A DNA stretch of 64,000 nt from Psychroserpens burtonensis DSM 12212 (GCF_000425305.1 NZ_AUDE01000012.1:103264-167263), one strand, 5' to 3'. Positions 24,404-34,999 are shown, numbered from the stretch's first letter. Made by a program: numbers and translations. Notes: generated by a model from the letters alone, not told the origin.

Positions 24404-24862
24404 ATGACTATTCTAATCTATATTCTTAATGCTTTTGTTTTCACATTGGCCTCTTGGACCATTGGATTATTGCTTAACAATGCTATCAAATCAATGCCTT
24501 TTTACTCATTAATTTCTAACTTTAATTTTATAAAAAAAGAATCTACAAATCGAGCCATTGGATTGACAGGTTTCAAATGGCTAGTAAAACATACGTTTTT
24601 TAAATATTTTAATCAAAAATTAAAATTTAAAACGCGACCTAGCACTTCAGAATTACAGGACATTAGAACTGAAATGGTCTATGCAGAAATCGGTCATTTT
24701 GTGACCTTCATTGCTATTCTTGTAGTGAGCGTTATAAAATTAATAAACGGACTAGCTACTTATGCAGTCATCCTTTTTATATTCAATATAATCTTCAACT
24801 TATATCCTTCTTTATTACAACAACAAAATAAAACACGAATTGATAGAATACTTAAGCGATAA
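24404..24862 (+). CDS. Small membrane protein, CrtO-like acyltransferase family resemblance
   Basis: 152 residues with one N-terminal hydrophobic helix (about 3-27) and two near residues 100-137. The C-terminal pattern NLYPSLLQQQNKTRIDRIL resembles the end of the glycosyl-4,4'-diaponeurosporenoate acyltransferase (CrtO)-like membrane family, but the match is short and the function is not secure. Its 3' end overlaps the convergent App1 gene by 11 bases, so the two stop codons interlock without any terminator between. Confidence 0.65.
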   Translation: MTILIYILNAFVFTLASWTIGLLLNNAIKSMPFYSLISNFNFIKKESTNRAIGLTGFKWLVKHTFFKYFNQKLKFKTRPSTSELQDIRTEMVYAEIGHFVTFIAILVVSVIKLINGLATYAVILFIFNIIFNLYPSLLQQQNKTRIDRILKR

Positions 24863-25847
24863 AAGAGTGTTCCCTAGCATGCTCAATAGCCTCATCACTA
24901 CTTTCTACCAATAACACAGGTATTTGATCATAGTTCTTAAATAGAGCTCTTATTCTGAGCATTTTTTTTCTATGCTTGACACTTCGCAAATATATCGCAG
25001 TAACTTGTGTTGGAAATTCATCTGCAATTTCTATATAAATATCTGCGTCATGTTCCCCACTATCTCCTATTAAAATGAATTTAAATTTGGGATAAGCTTT
25101 CAAAATATTGATAATTTCAATATGCTTTTGAGGCCTATCTCCAGACTTCTTTTTGAATATGTCCTTAAAACTTCTAAGTAGAATAGGACCTTTAGGAAAC
25201 GTATTCTGTTTCAAAAAGAATTCGAGATAACGGTATAAATTCCACGGGCTATGGCTCACATAAAAAATAGGATTAGCATGCTTACCAGATGAACCTCTAT
25301 GTAACTTGTGATAAAAATCTGCTGCGCCTTCTAATGGAATCCTACTAGTGGCACTTTTAAAAATACTGTTGATTAAGACTTTCCATTTAAGGGTAGATAC
25401 TACTCCCGTGTGAATTATTGTATCATCTATATCACTTATGACGCCATATTCAGCCTTAATACCTGGTATTAATAACTCACCGGGAAATCGATTAGAGTTT
25501 TGAATACTACGTTTGATATTGACATCATCATAAGCAACCTCAAAACTAAGCCAACCGTCGTCATTCGTTAAAGCACTTAATCCTTCTAATTGGGCATCAA
25601 TCTTAAAATAACCATGGTCATCTGTTGTAGTTTTTAAAATGGTTCCGTTTGGTAGCGTTATTTTAAGTTCAGTATGTTTGATCTCATCACTTTCAAATCG
25701 CTTAAAAGAATTGATCAACAAACCAAACAGTCCCTTCTGTTCCAGATTTATAGTTTCATCCTCTAGAGCACGACCACGCATATAAAAATGAGTATCTGTA
25801 CCATAACTTTGAAATGTAATAACTTGTAAAGAATCCTTTTTAAACAC
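24852..25847 (-). CDS. App1-type phosphatase (DUF2183)
   Basis: 331 residues. The C-terminal half holds the HAD-like catalytic start GVISDIDDTIIHTGVV (DxDxT, about 135-150) and the later FILIGDSGEHDADIYIEIA, the two marks of the Actin-patch protein 1/DUF2183 phosphatidate phosphatase family. The N-terminal ~120 residues form a beta-sandwich-like domain (LKITLPNGTILKTTTDDHG). There is no signal peptide, so it should act in the cytoplasm. Bacterial members are little studied; lipid phosphate hydrolysis is inferred from yeast App1. Confidence 0.82.
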   Translation of the reverse strand: MFKKDSLQVITFQSYGTDTHFYMRGRALEDETINLEQKGLFGLLINSFKRFESDEIKHTELKITLPNGTILKTTTDDHGYFKIDAQLEGLSALTNDDGWLSFEVAYDDVNIKRSIQNSNRFPGELLIPGIKAEYGVISDIDDTIIHTGVVSTLKWKVLINSIFKSATSRIPLEGAADFYHKLHRGSSGKHANPIFYVSHSPWNLYRYLEFFLKQNTFPKGPILLRSFKDIFKKKSGDRPQKHIEIINILKAYPKFKFILIGDSGEHDADIYIEIADEFPTQVTAIYLRSVKHRKKMLRIRALFKNYDQIPVLLVESSDEAIEHAREHSFIA

Positions 25848-25934
25848 TAACCTATTGAATTAGACGTTCAAGATACTAAAATCAAGAAAAATAAAATCTT
25901 AAATGTTACTGTAATTAACTTCGGTTATGATAAG

Positions 25935-26375
25935 TTACTCAATATCAGTCTTTATTTTTAATAATAGATTTATAAGTTGTTTGTTTTGAGATTTCAAGAG
26001 AAACTCTGATTGTTTTCGTTTATCTTTTACGCAGATAACAAAATTCAACTCATAAACGGCTATATCGTGTTCTAAATTACCAACCTTATGATCAAATCAT
26101 AAATTTTTATAACCACCGATTTAAACTTATTTTTATAGTCTAAAATTTGCTTCATGCATTGCGGTACAGCTGTTGCCAAATGCTCTAAAACGAGTTCAAA
26201 ATTGAGATTGACTCCAGAATACGCTCAGCCTAAACCTATATTTCTGTGTGTAGCATCACAGCGTTTAACGCAATCAAAAACAAGCACCTCACCTAATGCA
26301 TTATGAATTGGATTTCCACCACCATCTGTTAGCACTCTCTCATGATGCATTTGATACTGTACAACCTCAAAGGAT
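25935..26375 (-). pseudogene. Degraded gene, unrecognised
   Basis: The 690-base gap between App1 and the pyrophosphatase holds a broken gene on the minus strand. One frame reads DGGGNPIHNALGEVLVFDCV, then KRCDATHRNIGLG, a stop, then AYSGVNLNFELVLEHLATAV and KSVVIKIYD. After a frameshift it continues as GNLEHDIAVYELNFVICV and QNKQLINLLLKIKTDIE before a stop at about 25935. The pieces are clearly protein-like and in order, but at least one stop and one frameshift separate them. I do not recognise the family. Confidence 0.55.
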
Positions 26376-26479
26376 TAGATAGTATTTACTATATGTTATT
26401 TGCAGCCTCCATTACACAACTAAAAATAAAACATTACAAACAGTTAGCTCTAGGTATAAAAACCTGATTATTAAATACA

Positions 26480-26507
26480 AAAAAGCCACGATAAACGTGG
26501 CTTTTTA
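26480..26507. terminator. Terminator after hppA
   Basis: AAAAAGCCACG-ataaa-CGTGGCTTTTT, with T-runs in both directions; it serves the minus-strand pyrophosphatase gene. Confidence 0.88.
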
Positions 26508-26534
26508 ATATTTATAATTTTGAAATTAGTAGTT

Positions 26535-28973
26535 TTACTCAACTTCCTCAGTAATCGTTTTTTTGATTTTCACATCGTCAACACTTTGATTATTGTTTAA
26601 AGCTTTTACCTTAGCATGAACCTCCTCTAGTGTTCCTTCAAGAGTTTTTTCTTCTGTAGTTGTTATATTATTTTTAGTACTAACTTTAGTTAAAGTAGCC
26701 ATCGCTTTACCAACAGTTCCATCTTCATTAATTTCTACAGTTTCAGTTTTAATAATTTCTTCAGTATTAACAGTATTAGTTAACACAGTTTCATCAGCGT
26801 GACCTCCTAAAATTGGAGCAATGACTAAACCAATTAAACATGTTAATTTAATTAAAATGTTCATTGATGGTCCAGATGTATCTTTAAATGGATCTCCAAC
26901 TGTATCTCCAGTTACTGCAGCTTTATGCGCCTCAGAACCTTTGTAAGTCATTTCACCGTTAATCTCTACACCAGCTTCAAAAGATTTCTTAGCGTTATCC
27001 CAAGCACCTCCTGCATTGTTTTGAAAGATTGCCCATAACACACCAGATACAGTAACTCCAGCCATATAACCACCTAACATTTCAGCAATAGCAAGATTAT
27101 CCATACCAAATAACATAGGCACAAATGCAATTACTAATGGAAAACCGATCGTTAATAAACCTGGTAACATCATTTCTTTTAAAGAGGCTTTAGTAGAAAT
27201 AGCGACACATTTATCGTATTCTGGTTTCCCAGTACCTTCCATAATTCCAGGAATCTCTCTAAATTGACGACGTACTTCTTCTACCATTTCCATAGCCGCT
27301 TTACCAACAGCATTCATTGCTAAAGCAGAGAATACTACTGGCACCATTCCACCAACAAATAACATGGCTAATACTGGCGCTTTAAAGATGTTAATTCCAT
27401 CAATTCCTGTAAACGTTACATACGCAGCAAATAGTGCTAATGATGTTAATGCAGCAGAAGCAATAGCAAATCCTTTTCCGGTTGCTGCTGTTGTATTTCC
27501 AACGGCATCTAAAATATCTGTTCTTTCTCTTACGATTGGTTCCTGTTCGCTCATTTCAGCAATACCACCTGCGTTATCAGCAATTGGCCCAAAAGCATCA
27601 ATTGCTAATTGCATAGCCGTTGTTGCCATCATCGCAGAAGCTGCTAAAGCAACTCCATAAAACCCTGCTAAAGCATAAGAAGACCAAATTGCTCCAGCAA
27701 ATAATAATACTGATGGGAATGTAGAAATCATACCCGTTGCTAAACCTGCAATAATATTTGTTCCTGCTCCTGTAGAAGATTGTTGTACTATTTTTAAGAT
27801 AGGAGATTTTCCTAATCCTGTATAATATTCTGTTACAGATGAAATTCCTGCTCCAACGACTAAACCAACAAGTGTTGCATAGAATACACGCATTGAAGAA
27901 ATCTCTTGCAAACCTTCACCAAAGAAGTTCATTTGCATAGTTTCTGGTAACATCCAAGTGACTAAACCAAAACAGGATATGGCAACTAAACCTATGGATA
28001 CCCAGTTCCCAACGTTTAAAGCACTCATAACTTGAGATTCTTTAGCATCGTTACTTTTTATTTTTACGAGCATCGTTCCTATTAAAGAAATAATAATTCC
28101 AACTCCAGCGATAGACATTGGTAATAAGATTGGACCAATACCACCAAAGGCATCGTCAATAGACCCACCCATATCTTTAATTACATAGTTACCAAGAACC
28201 ATGGCAGCTAATACAGTTGCAACGTAAGAACCAAATAAATCGGCTCCCATTCCAGCAACATCACCTACATTATCTCCAACGTTATCTGCAATAGTTGCAG
28301 GGTTACGAGGATCATCTTCTGGAATACCAGCTTCTACTTTACCAACTAAATCAGCTCCAACATCTGCCGCTTTGGTATATATACCACCGCCAACACGTGC
28401 GAATAATGCAATGGACTCAGCTCCTAGCGAGAATCCTGCTAGTGTTTCTAAAACAATCGTCATTTTCTCTACAGAAAAAACCCCTTCTGCTCCACCCATA
28501 AAGTATTGGTAGAAAAAGATAAAGAAACCTGTTAAACCTAATACAGCTAAACCAGCAACCCCAAGCCCCATTACAGTTCCACCTCCAAAAGAGACTTTTA
28601 ATGCATTTGGTAAACTCGTACGAGCAGCTTGTGTTGTTCTAACATTTGTTTTAGTTGCGATTTTCATTCCCATGTTTCCTGCAAATGCAGAAAATATAGC
28701 TCCACAAATAAAGGCAATGACAATAAGCCAATGTGTTGTATCTACTAAAAGAGATACTGCAAAAAGTAATATACTTACGATTACAACAAATATTGCTAGT
28801 AATCTATATTCAGCGTTTAAGAATGCCAATGCACCTTCGTAGATATGATCTGAAATTTCTTTCATTTTACCATCTCCAGCATCTTGTTTCATAACCCATG
28901 CTTTTTTTATAAACATGTAAATTAATCCTAAAAGCGCCAAAGCAATTGGCAGGTAAATCATTAGTGACTCCAT
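26535..28973 (-). CDS. hppA: Membrane-bound ion-pumping pyrophosphatase
   Basis: 812 residues with ~16 membrane helices. The pyrophosphate-binding loops are intact: [20 protein letters not shown] and [17 protein letters not shown] in the first half, DNAGGIAEM and the final [15 protein letters not shown] in the second. The enzyme couples PPi hydrolysis to cation export across the inner membrane. The segment [11 protein letters not shown] has Ala where potassium-independent enzymes have Lys, so a K+-dependent, probably Na+ (or Na+/H+) pump is inferred. After the last helix there is a ~85-residue hydrophilic tail rich in Thr, Glu and Lys that the minimal family lacks. The soluble pyrophosphatase lies just upstream. 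Confidence 0.95.
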   Translation of the reverse strand: MESLMIYLPIALALLGLIYMFIKKAWVMKQDAGDGKMKEISDHIYEGALAFLNAEYRLLAIFVVIVSILLFAVSLLVDTTHWLIVIAFICGAIFSAFAGNMGMKIATKTNVRTTQAARTSLPNALKVSFGGGTVMGLGVAGLAVLGLTGFFIFFYQYFMGGAEGVFSVEKMTIVLETLAGFSLGAESIALFARVGGGIYTKAADVGADLVGKVEAGIPEDDPRNPATIADNVGDNVGDVAGMGADLFGSYVATVLAAMVLGNYVIKDMGGSIDDAFGGIGPILLPMSIAGVGIIISLIGTMLVKIKSNDAKESQVMSALNVGNWVSIGLVAISCFGLVTWMLPETMQMNFFGEGLQEISSMRVFYATLVGLVVGAGISSVTEYYTGLGKSPILKIVQQSSTGAGTNIIAGLATGMISTFPSVLLFAGAIWSSYALAGFYGVALAASAMMATTAMQLAIDAFGPIADNAGGIAEMSEQEPIVRERTDILDAVGNTTAATGKGFAIASAALTSLALFAAYVTFTGIDGINIFKAPVLAMLFVGGMVPVVFSALAMNAVGKAAMEMVEEVRRQFREIPGIMEGTGKPEYDKCVAISTKASLKEMMLPGLLTIGFPLVIAFVPMLFGMDNLAIAEMLGGYMAGVTVSGVLWAIFQNNAGGAWDNAKKSFEAGVEINGEMTYKGSEAHKAAVTGDTVGDPFKDTSGPSMNILIKLTCLIGLVIAPILGGHADETVLTNTVNTEEIIKTETVEINEDGTVGKAMATLTKVSTKNNITTTEEKTLEGTLEEVHAKVKALNNNQSVDDVKIKKTITEEVE

Positions 28974-29114
28974 ATTTTAATTTTATTTTGATTTATTAGT
29001 TATACATCCTTTCTGAGTAAACATTTTGTAATAAAGCGACCTTTAATCACTTTCTATCCCAAAACTGAACTGAAATTTGCTGGTCAAAAGTAGTGAAATC
29101 TCTTAAAACTAAAA

Positions 29115-29142
29115 AACCCTTCAATTTTATTGTTGAAGGGTC
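29115..29142 (-). terminator. Terminator after ppa
   Basis: Minus strand: ACCCTTCAA, 8-base loop, TTGAAGGGT, then TTTTT. Stands between ppa and hppA, so the two pyrophosphatases are separate transcripts. Confidence 0.85.
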
Positions 29143-29166
29143 TAAGATTTTATTGGGATTCAACAA

Positions 29167-29694
29167 TTAAATTGTAAAATTTCCATTGACTTTATGTTCA
29201 CTATTCTCGTATCTATCAATACATTTATTTAGAATCTCGTACGCTTCCTGTGCATTTCCCCATCCACCAATGTCAACTTTCTTTTTCTCCAAATCCTTAT
29301 AAACTTGAAAGAAATGAGTGATTTCTTTAATTCTATGCGGATTCAAATCATCAATATCATTATAAATATTCCAGATAGGATCAGTTACTGGGACGCAAAT
29401 CAACTTCTCATCTGGTCCTTTTTCATCTGCCATATGAAACACGCCTATTGGCTTCACTTCCATCACACACATTGGGAATGTTGGCTCGGTTCCCATGACC
29501 AAAACATCTAATGGATCACCATCTAAAGCTAAAGTTTCTGGAATAAATCCATAATCTCCAGGATACATCATTGATGAAAATAACATACGATCAAAACGTA
29601 TTTTATGAAGATCAAAATCATATTCATATTTGTTACGACTCCCTTTTGGTATTTCTATCAATACATCAAAGGTTAATTTTCCAGTTGCTGTCAT
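29167..29694 (-). CDS. ppa: Soluble inorganic pyrophosphatase (family I)
   Basis: 175 residues, normal family I length. The active-site signature DGDPLDVLV is intact (three Asp for metal), with YPGDYGFIPETL before it and the conserved Lys/Tyr residues around KYEYD. It hydrolyses PPi in the cytoplasm. It is encoded next to the membrane-bound PPase, so cells could switch between heat-releasing and energy-conserving PPi removal. Confidence 0.95.
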   Translation of the reverse strand: MTATGKLTFDVLIEIPKGSRNKYEYDFDLHKIRFDRMLFSSMMYPGDYGFIPETLALDGDPLDVLVMGTEPTFPMCVMEVKPIGVFHMADEKGPDEKLICVPVTDPIWNIYNDIDDLNPHRIKEITHFFQVYKDLEKKKVDIGGWGNAQEAYEILNKCIDRYENSEHKVNGNFTI

Positions 29695-29863
29695 GGTCTT
29701 TTATTTTTTCTCCTACGGAAATAGGCCTGTTATTCTTTTTTTGGGATGCAAAGATATTATATTGTTTGAGTTTGGCAATATTTTTAGGGTTGTAAAAGTT
29801 AAACAGAACACATTTGATAATTGAAATGAATTATAAGTGTTTTGAGCCCTACCATTCAAAAAC

Positions 29864-30244
29864 ATGCCACTAGACTTAGAAATAAGATTAGAATACTGGA
29901 ATACTTTAGCCAATATAACTATTCTGACTAGCGCTTTACTCATTCGCTTTTCTGTTTCAGCAGTCACTAACTTATTAGTTTTTAATAAGAAAGATAAACT
30001 GACTGATCTAATTTTAAAGTCTGCAATGACATCTACTGGATATTTTCTAGTGATTATATTTGCCATGACACCCATCTTAATGACGACAACAACAGAGGGC
30101 TATTTAAAGCCTTCTGTTATAAATGACTTTTTGATTCACAGCGTCATTGAAATAGTCACTGTTATAATTGGATTGTTATTTTTGGTCGTTATCATTTCAT
30201 TATCAGGATGGATAGCATTTAATCGTTCAATTACTAAACCTTAA
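29864..30244 (+). CDS. Small membrane protein, three helices, unknown
   Basis: 126 residues with hydrophobic stretches at about 15-38, 48-72 and 90-118 and a short tail. No family is recognised. It is 2 bases ahead of the DUF4174 gene, which in turn is 6 bases ahead of another small membrane protein, so the three form one operon on the plus strand. Confidence 0.65.
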   Translation: MPLDLEIRLEYWNTLANITILTSALLIRFSVSAVTNLLVFNKKDKLTDLILKSAMTSTGYFLVIIFAMTPILMTTTTEGYLKPSVINDFLIHSVIEIVTVIIGLLFLVVIISLSGWIAFNRSITKP

Positions 30245-30246
30245 AA

Positions 30247-30681
30247 ATGAAACTCCATAACATCCTCCTATGTTCATTGATAACATTCCTAAGCTTTCAA
30301 ATGAACGCACAAGACCTTTTAAAACACCAATGGAAAGACAGAGTACTATTAATAGCAACCAATAATACAAACACTCCAAAATTTCAGAATCAACTTAAAA
30401 CATTACAAAACCAAGAAAAAAATCTTAAATACAGAAAATTGATTATTTATCAAATCACACCAAGTTATTATAGTCAAAGGGTTTCCGAAGAAAATAAATG
30501 GACGAAAAGACCTGAACTATACCAAAAGATGAAAACAAATGACAACACATTTGAAGTCATACTTATAGGATTAGATGGTGGCGAAAAACTGAGACAAAAC
30601 GAACTACTAACGACTAATAAGTTGTTTGCTATAATTGATGGGATGCCAATGCGACGGGCTGAAACGGGAAATAAAAACTAA
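30247..30681 (+). CDS. DUF4174 domain secreted protein
   Basis: 144 residues with a signal peptide (MKLHNILLCSLITFLSFQMNAQ). The body follows the DUF4174 pattern: HQWKDRVLLIAT at the start, then EVILIGLDGGEKLR, and IIDGMPMRRAE near the end. DUF4174 proteins look like thioredoxin-fold relatives without the Cys pair, and none is seen here. Predicted periplasmic; role unknown. Confidence 0.82.
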   Translation: MKLHNILLCSLITFLSFQMNAQDLLKHQWKDRVLLIATNNTNTPKFQNQLKTLQNQEKNLKYRKLIIYQITPSYYSQRVSEENKWTKRPELYQKMKTNDNTFEVILIGLDGGEKLRQNELLTTNKLFAIIDGMPMRRAETGNKN

Positions 30682-30687
30682 TTATAT

Positions 30688-31020
30688 ATGATTGGAGATA
30701 CAACAGAGGATATTCTTAAATGGTGGGAGCCAAAAAGACTTTGGTTTAATATAGCAGTTAGCTTCTTTAGTGTATTAGCTCTTGTTAGAACTAATCAATT
30801 TTCGTTTTTAACTTTAGAATTATTTGGTGTAGTACTTTGGGGACTACTAGCCAATGTATTATTTTCTACAGGAATCATAATTGAGCTTTTAGACGCCTAT
30901 TATTTTAAAGGAAAATTAAGTGTTAAAAACTTTAGATGGCTTTTCTATATTTCAGGAACATTGCTGTATTGTGCTTGGTCTTTCGTTTATGTCGTCTTTT
31001 ACTATATGCCAGATTTTTAA
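30688..31020 (+). CDS. Small membrane protein, unknown
   Basis: 110 residues with three probable helices (about 17-33, 43-66, 83-107). Last gene of the three-gene plus-strand operon. Its stop lies 3 bases from the stop of the convergent DUF5686 gene, and no terminator fits between them, so the transcripts must run into each other. No family recognised. Confidence 0.65.
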   Translation: MIGDTTEDILKWWEPKRLWFNIAVSFFSVLALVRTNQFSFLTLELFGVVLWGLLANVLFSTGIIIELLDAYYFKGKLSVKNFRWLFYISGTLLYCAWSFVYVVFYYMPDF

Positions 31021-31023
31021 TTT

Positions 31024-33534
31024 CTAAAAACTAAACCCAAAACTACCGGTAACACCAAAAGGTCTCGCATCTGGAGTATCTAAGTAATTACCTCTAAAGT
31101 TAAAATCAATACGCAGTATTTTAAAAATATTACCAACACCAACGCTATACTCGTAATACATTTGGTCATTTGGTGCAATTAAAGGCGTTTCTACAGGGTT
31201 TCCTGTACTATTGAGCGCAATATTATCTGCAGATAAATCTCCCCAAACCCCTCGAATACCGATAATAGCTCTTAAGTTATATTGTTTAAGAAATGGAATT
31301 CTAGAGAAAAAGCGTCCATTAAAATTATGCTCTAAATGTAATGAGGCATAGGTGTCTGTTATAAACTCATAGAAATCTAACTGCGGGAACGTATTATAAA
31401 TAGAGAAATACGATTGGTTTCCTGGAACCACACTTAGCAATGCTAAAGGCACCTCTCCAAATGTTTTACCTGCTTCAATAGTTGTGGTTAAACGACCAAA
31501 TCCACCAACTTGCCAAGGTTGGATATATGAAAATTGAACTTTTGTATAATTAAAATCACTATTAAAAAAAGCTTGATCTCCACGAGTGACCTGTGCAAAT
31601 AAACTCGCAAATCCGTCATTAGCTGTGCGACGCTCTACACCATAACCTGTCATTTTCCGATTAGGAAAGTACGATAGTGACAAGGCAGTCTCAAACTGTT
31701 TAACTTCCGAAGAAATCCCGGTAGCAGATTCTGGATCATTATAATCCAAACTAAATGTTGGTGAAGCAGAATTTAGAGTTCGATAAGTTCCGCTAGTACG
31801 CAACACAAAATTCTTACTAGGTTCAATTTCCACGCCTAACGTTGTTATATTCACACTTGTTAATTTGTCATTAACACTCGTATTTACAACTGCAGAAGAC
31901 GCTAAATTACGCCCTAAAACATCAGTAGAAGCGGTTAAATTTGCGCCTATTTGCTCAACATCTCGCCTGTTTCCACCAGAAATAATGAGTCGATTCTTTT
32001 TATCGATCAACCATTTCCCCGAAATACCATACTTAAACTTGTCATCTCTAAATCCGTAAGCTAAAAACCCCTCTACTCGCCAAAGATCATTGGGTCCAAA
32101 ATAAGTTCGTCCGCCAGCACGTATTCGAGTTCCTTCAACCTCATTAAACCCAAAAATAGAGAAGATAGGTCCAATATCCATATTAAGACTTGGTACTTCT
32201 ATATAACCTGAGGCTAGAATACTTCCAACATTATAGAGTCGCTTAAACTTCTTAACTGTTTTTAGGGTGTCTAACATTTTATAGACACCTTTTTCATCTT
32301 TGTTTAGAGATTCCATTCGGTTTTGCACCCAAAAATCATCATCGCGATTGTAAGCATCTTCATTGTAGTTATAAACTTCTACATCGTAAAATGCTTCATC
32401 CTTGGGCTTATCAAAAACATAATTATCGTATAAAGTTGTCCGTTTCCCATAAACACCACGAGATTTTTCCTTTTTGTTCAAAGCAAAATCAGATAACATA
32501 TAATCCCGCTTAATCAAAAACAGTGTATCATTTAATACCTCAAATTCCTGCTCTATATAAATTTCTTTGACCCAATTAATATTGGCGCTTTTTGAAGCTT
32601 GAAGATTGATATCCTTAATAGCATATGTAGAATCATTAACCCAAAAATCACCTTTAAACGTTAATTCATTTTTACGTCTTGGGTAATACACAATATTATA
32701 GCACCATTTATTGTCAATAAAGGCACTATCAGACAAAACATAGTTGTAGGTTTGGACTCCTGTTCTAGATAACGGACTCACAAAACTCTTATCAAAAAAC
32801 TTTAAATAGTTATCATAGATATTAAAATCTGCGTAGAGATCATCAATAAAATCAATGATCATTTGATTATTACTAAAGCCTGAGTTTTTATTCCCTTTTA
32901 GATCGTTCTTTTCCTTTTTTATTAGATTATCGCCATAAACTTTACTTACAGCCTCATTAAGAAATATTGGCAAATAGGTTTTCCCTGTAATACTAGACGT
33001 ATCTACTTCTTCAAAAACAAACTCCATACCTTTAAAAAGCTTACTTTTAATTAAAGCGCTATCAATCGTATTAAGATCAAATTCTACCTTCTCGTATTTA
33101 TCATATTCATATTGTTTAAATTGTTGCAATCCGTTTTTTCGTTTGCGTTCCCATATTTTCTTTAAGATTCTAATGGCTGGGTTTTCAGATGCTTTTTTAG
33201 ATTGCTTTCCTGTAACGATAAGAACAGCGTCCAAAGCTCCCGCCTCTTCCTTTAATATGAATTTTAAATCGTAGTTAACTTTCTGCTCCAGTTTAATTTC
33301 TTGACGTTCATAACCCAAAAATGAAACAATAAGGATGTCCCAAGTGTTTTCAGACTCGAGGTAAAAACGCCCATCTTCATTAGAAATGGTTCCTTCTGTA
33401 GATCCTTTGAACAAGATATTTGCAAAAGCGACGGGCTCATTGAATTCATCATAGACATAACCACTTACTTTGGTTTGTGCATAAGCGAAGCTTATTCCGA
33501 AGAAAAATAATAAAACGAGGAGCTTTTTTTTCAT
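31024..33534 (-). CDS. DUF5686 / CarboxypepD-like outer-membrane protein
   Basis: 836 residues from the ATG at 33534, which starts the signal peptide (MKKKLLVLLFFFGISFAYAQ); a further upstream ATG would put 16 polar residues before it. Residues ~20-100 are a carboxypeptidase regulatory-like domain (VSGYVYDEFNEPVAFANILF), followed by the DUF5686 region (NPAIRILKKIWERKRKNGL; KGDFWVNDSTYAIKDINLQ) and a C-terminal barrel ending RPFGVTGSFGFSF. Such proteins are predicted outer-membrane proteins of Bacteroidota with no proven role. Confidence 0.87.
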   Translation of the reverse strand: MKKKLLVLLFFFGISFAYAQTKVSGYVYDEFNEPVAFANILFKGSTEGTISNEDGRFYLESENTWDILIVSFLGYERQEIKLEQKVNYDLKFILKEEAGALDAVLIVTGKQSKKASENPAIRILKKIWERKRKNGLQQFKQYEYDKYEKVEFDLNTIDSALIKSKLFKGMEFVFEEVDTSSITGKTYLPIFLNEAVSKVYGDNLIKKEKNDLKGNKNSGFSNNQMIIDFIDDLYADFNIYDNYLKFFDKSFVSPLSRTGVQTYNYVLSDSAFIDNKWCYNIVYYPRRKNELTFKGDFWVNDSTYAIKDINLQASKSANINWVKEIYIEQEFEVLNDTLFLIKRDYMLSDFALNKKEKSRGVYGKRTTLYDNYVFDKPKDEAFYDVEVYNYNEDAYNRDDDFWVQNRMESLNKDEKGVYKMLDTLKTVKKFKRLYNVGSILASGYIEVPSLNMDIGPIFSIFGFNEVEGTRIRAGGRTYFGPNDLWRVEGFLAYGFRDDKFKYGISGKWLIDKKNRLIISGGNRRDVEQIGANLTASTDVLGRNLASSAVVNTSVNDKLTSVNITTLGVEIEPSKNFVLRTSGTYRTLNSASPTFSLDYNDPESATGISSEVKQFETALSLSYFPNRKMTGYGVERRTANDGFASLFAQVTRGDQAFFNSDFNYTKVQFSYIQPWQVGGFGRLTTTIEAGKTFGEVPLALLSVVPGNQSYFSIYNTFPQLDFYEFITDTYASLHLEHNFNGRFFSRIPFLKQYNLRAIIGIRGVWGDLSADNIALNSTGNPVETPLIAPNDQMYYEYSVGVGNIFKILRIDFNFRGNYLDTPDARPFGVTGSFGFSF

Positions 33535-33614
33535 TAGTATAGGTCTCTGCAATGTATACTTTTTTGGGGTTAAAAATTGCAATTCCCAGCTCTTAAACTG
33601 GATAATATTTTAAA

Positions 33615-33674
33615 CTAAAAACTTCATCAACGATCGTGCTACAAGTTATCTGCCGATAGTAGATGAAGTTTTAA
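33615..33674 (-). terminator. Probable terminator after pdhB
   Basis: Minus strand: AAAACTTCATC, a 33-base loop, GATGAAGTTTTTAG. An 11-bp stem with a short T-run; the large loop makes it less certain. Confidence 0.55.
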
Positions 33675-33697
33675 TAACGCAAAAAATTGCGTAATAT

Positions 33698-34675
33698 TTA
33701 CTTGTACATCACTTTATGTACTCCTTTAATTACCTCTTTGTAGTCAGGCAACCACTCTGCAAATAAAACTGGCGAATACGGTGCAGGCGTATCTGCTGTA
33801 TTAATTTTCACTACAGGGGCGTCCAAATAGTCAAAAGCTTCAGATTGTACTAAATAGGCAATGTCCGTAGAGATGTTTCCAAAAGGCCATGCTTCTTCAA
33901 GAACTACTAATCTATTCGTTTTTTTTACCGATTTTAAAATTGCATCACGATCCATAGGACGAACCGTTCTTAAATCTATAATCTCACAAGAAATACCTTC
34001 TTTCTCTAATTCGTCTGCAGCTTTATAAGCCTCTTTTATGATTTTCCCGAAGGACACGATAGTCACATCTGTACCTTCTCTCTTAATTTCAGCGACACCT
34101 AATGGAATGGTATATTCACCTTCTGGCACTTCGCCTTTATCACCATACATTTGCTCACTCTCCATAAAAATTACAGGATCGTCATCACGAATCGCAGATT
34201 TCAATAATCCCTTAGCATCATACACATTGGAAGGTATGACCACCTTTAAACCAGGTGTATTAGCGAACCAATTCTCGAAAGCTTGAGAATGTGTTGCCCC
34301 TAGTTGTCCTGCAGATGCCGTAGGTCCACGAAAAACGATAGGACATTTAAATTGTCCACCAGACATTTGTCTAATTTTCGCAGCATTATTGATGATTTGA
34401 TCAATCCCAACTAAAGAGAAGTTAAAGGTCATATACTCAACGATAGGACGATTCCCTGTCATTGTAGAGCCAATAGCAATCCCAGCAAAACCAAGCTCTG
34501 CGATAGGTGTATCAATCACACGCTTTGCACCAAACTCGTCTAACATTCCTTTTGAGGCCTTGTAAGCTCCATTATACTCTGCAACCTCCTCACCCATTAA
34601 ATAAACACTCTCATCTCTGCGCATTTCTTCGCTCATGGCTTCGCAGATCGCTTCTCTAAATTGAATTGTTTTCAT
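33698..34675 (-). CDS. pdhB: Pyruvate dehydrogenase E1 component, beta subunit
   Basis: 325 residues, the usual length for E1 beta. It has the transketolase-like pyrimidine domain (QFREAICEAMSEEMRRDESV; MGEEVAEYNGAYK; EYMTFNF) and the C-terminal domain with VVLEEAWPFGN. With E1 alpha, not in this window, it decarboxylates pyruvate using thiamine diphosphate. The gene is monocistronic, preceded by a -7 element TACTTTTG at 34699-34706 (minus). Confidence 0.93.
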   Translation of the reverse strand: MKTIQFREAICEAMSEEMRRDESVYLMGEEVAEYNGAYKASKGMLDEFGAKRVIDTPIAELGFAGIAIGSTMTGNRPIVEYMTFNFSLVGIDQIINNAAKIRQMSGGQFKCPIVFRGPTASAGQLGATHSQAFENWFANTPGLKVVIPSNVYDAKGLLKSAIRDDDPVIFMESEQMYGDKGEVPEGEYTIPLGVAEIKREGTDVTIVSFGKIIKEAYKAADELEKEGISCEIIDLRTVRPMDRDAILKSVKKTNRLVVLEEAWPFGNISTDIAYLVQSEAFDYLDAPVVKINTADTPAPYSPVLFAEWLPDYKEVIKGVHKVMYK

Positions 34676-34999
34676 GTATTTCTTTTTTTAACGAATAGCA
34701 AAAGTAATAATTATTGATAATACTATCACATAAAAATAAGCTCGAAAATAGAAATCAAATAACTTCAAGATTATATGTATTACGAATACTCTTGTTCTCC
34801 TTCGGAAATGAGCCTTGCTATAAAAAATTATTAGTGTTAATTTTACACATATCTTCTAATAAGACAATAAAACTTATCATATTGACAGCTAAACTATCAA
34901 TAATCAAATTTTCACAAAATTTTATTATGCACGCATAGTAAAATTTGAAATTTTATAATTATCTTCGTGGTCATTAATTTTTTAACTAAAAAAACTCAA

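Noticed and set aside
27364..27660. Open frame of 98 codons opposite hppA
   Set aside because: It mirrors the Ala/Gly-rich helices of hppA, has no ribosome site and no protein-like features; an antisense shadow.
29713..30075. 120-codon open frame on the minus strand upstream of ppa
   Set aside because: Overlaps the better supported membrane protein at 29864-30244, which forms an operon with close spacing; no family features.
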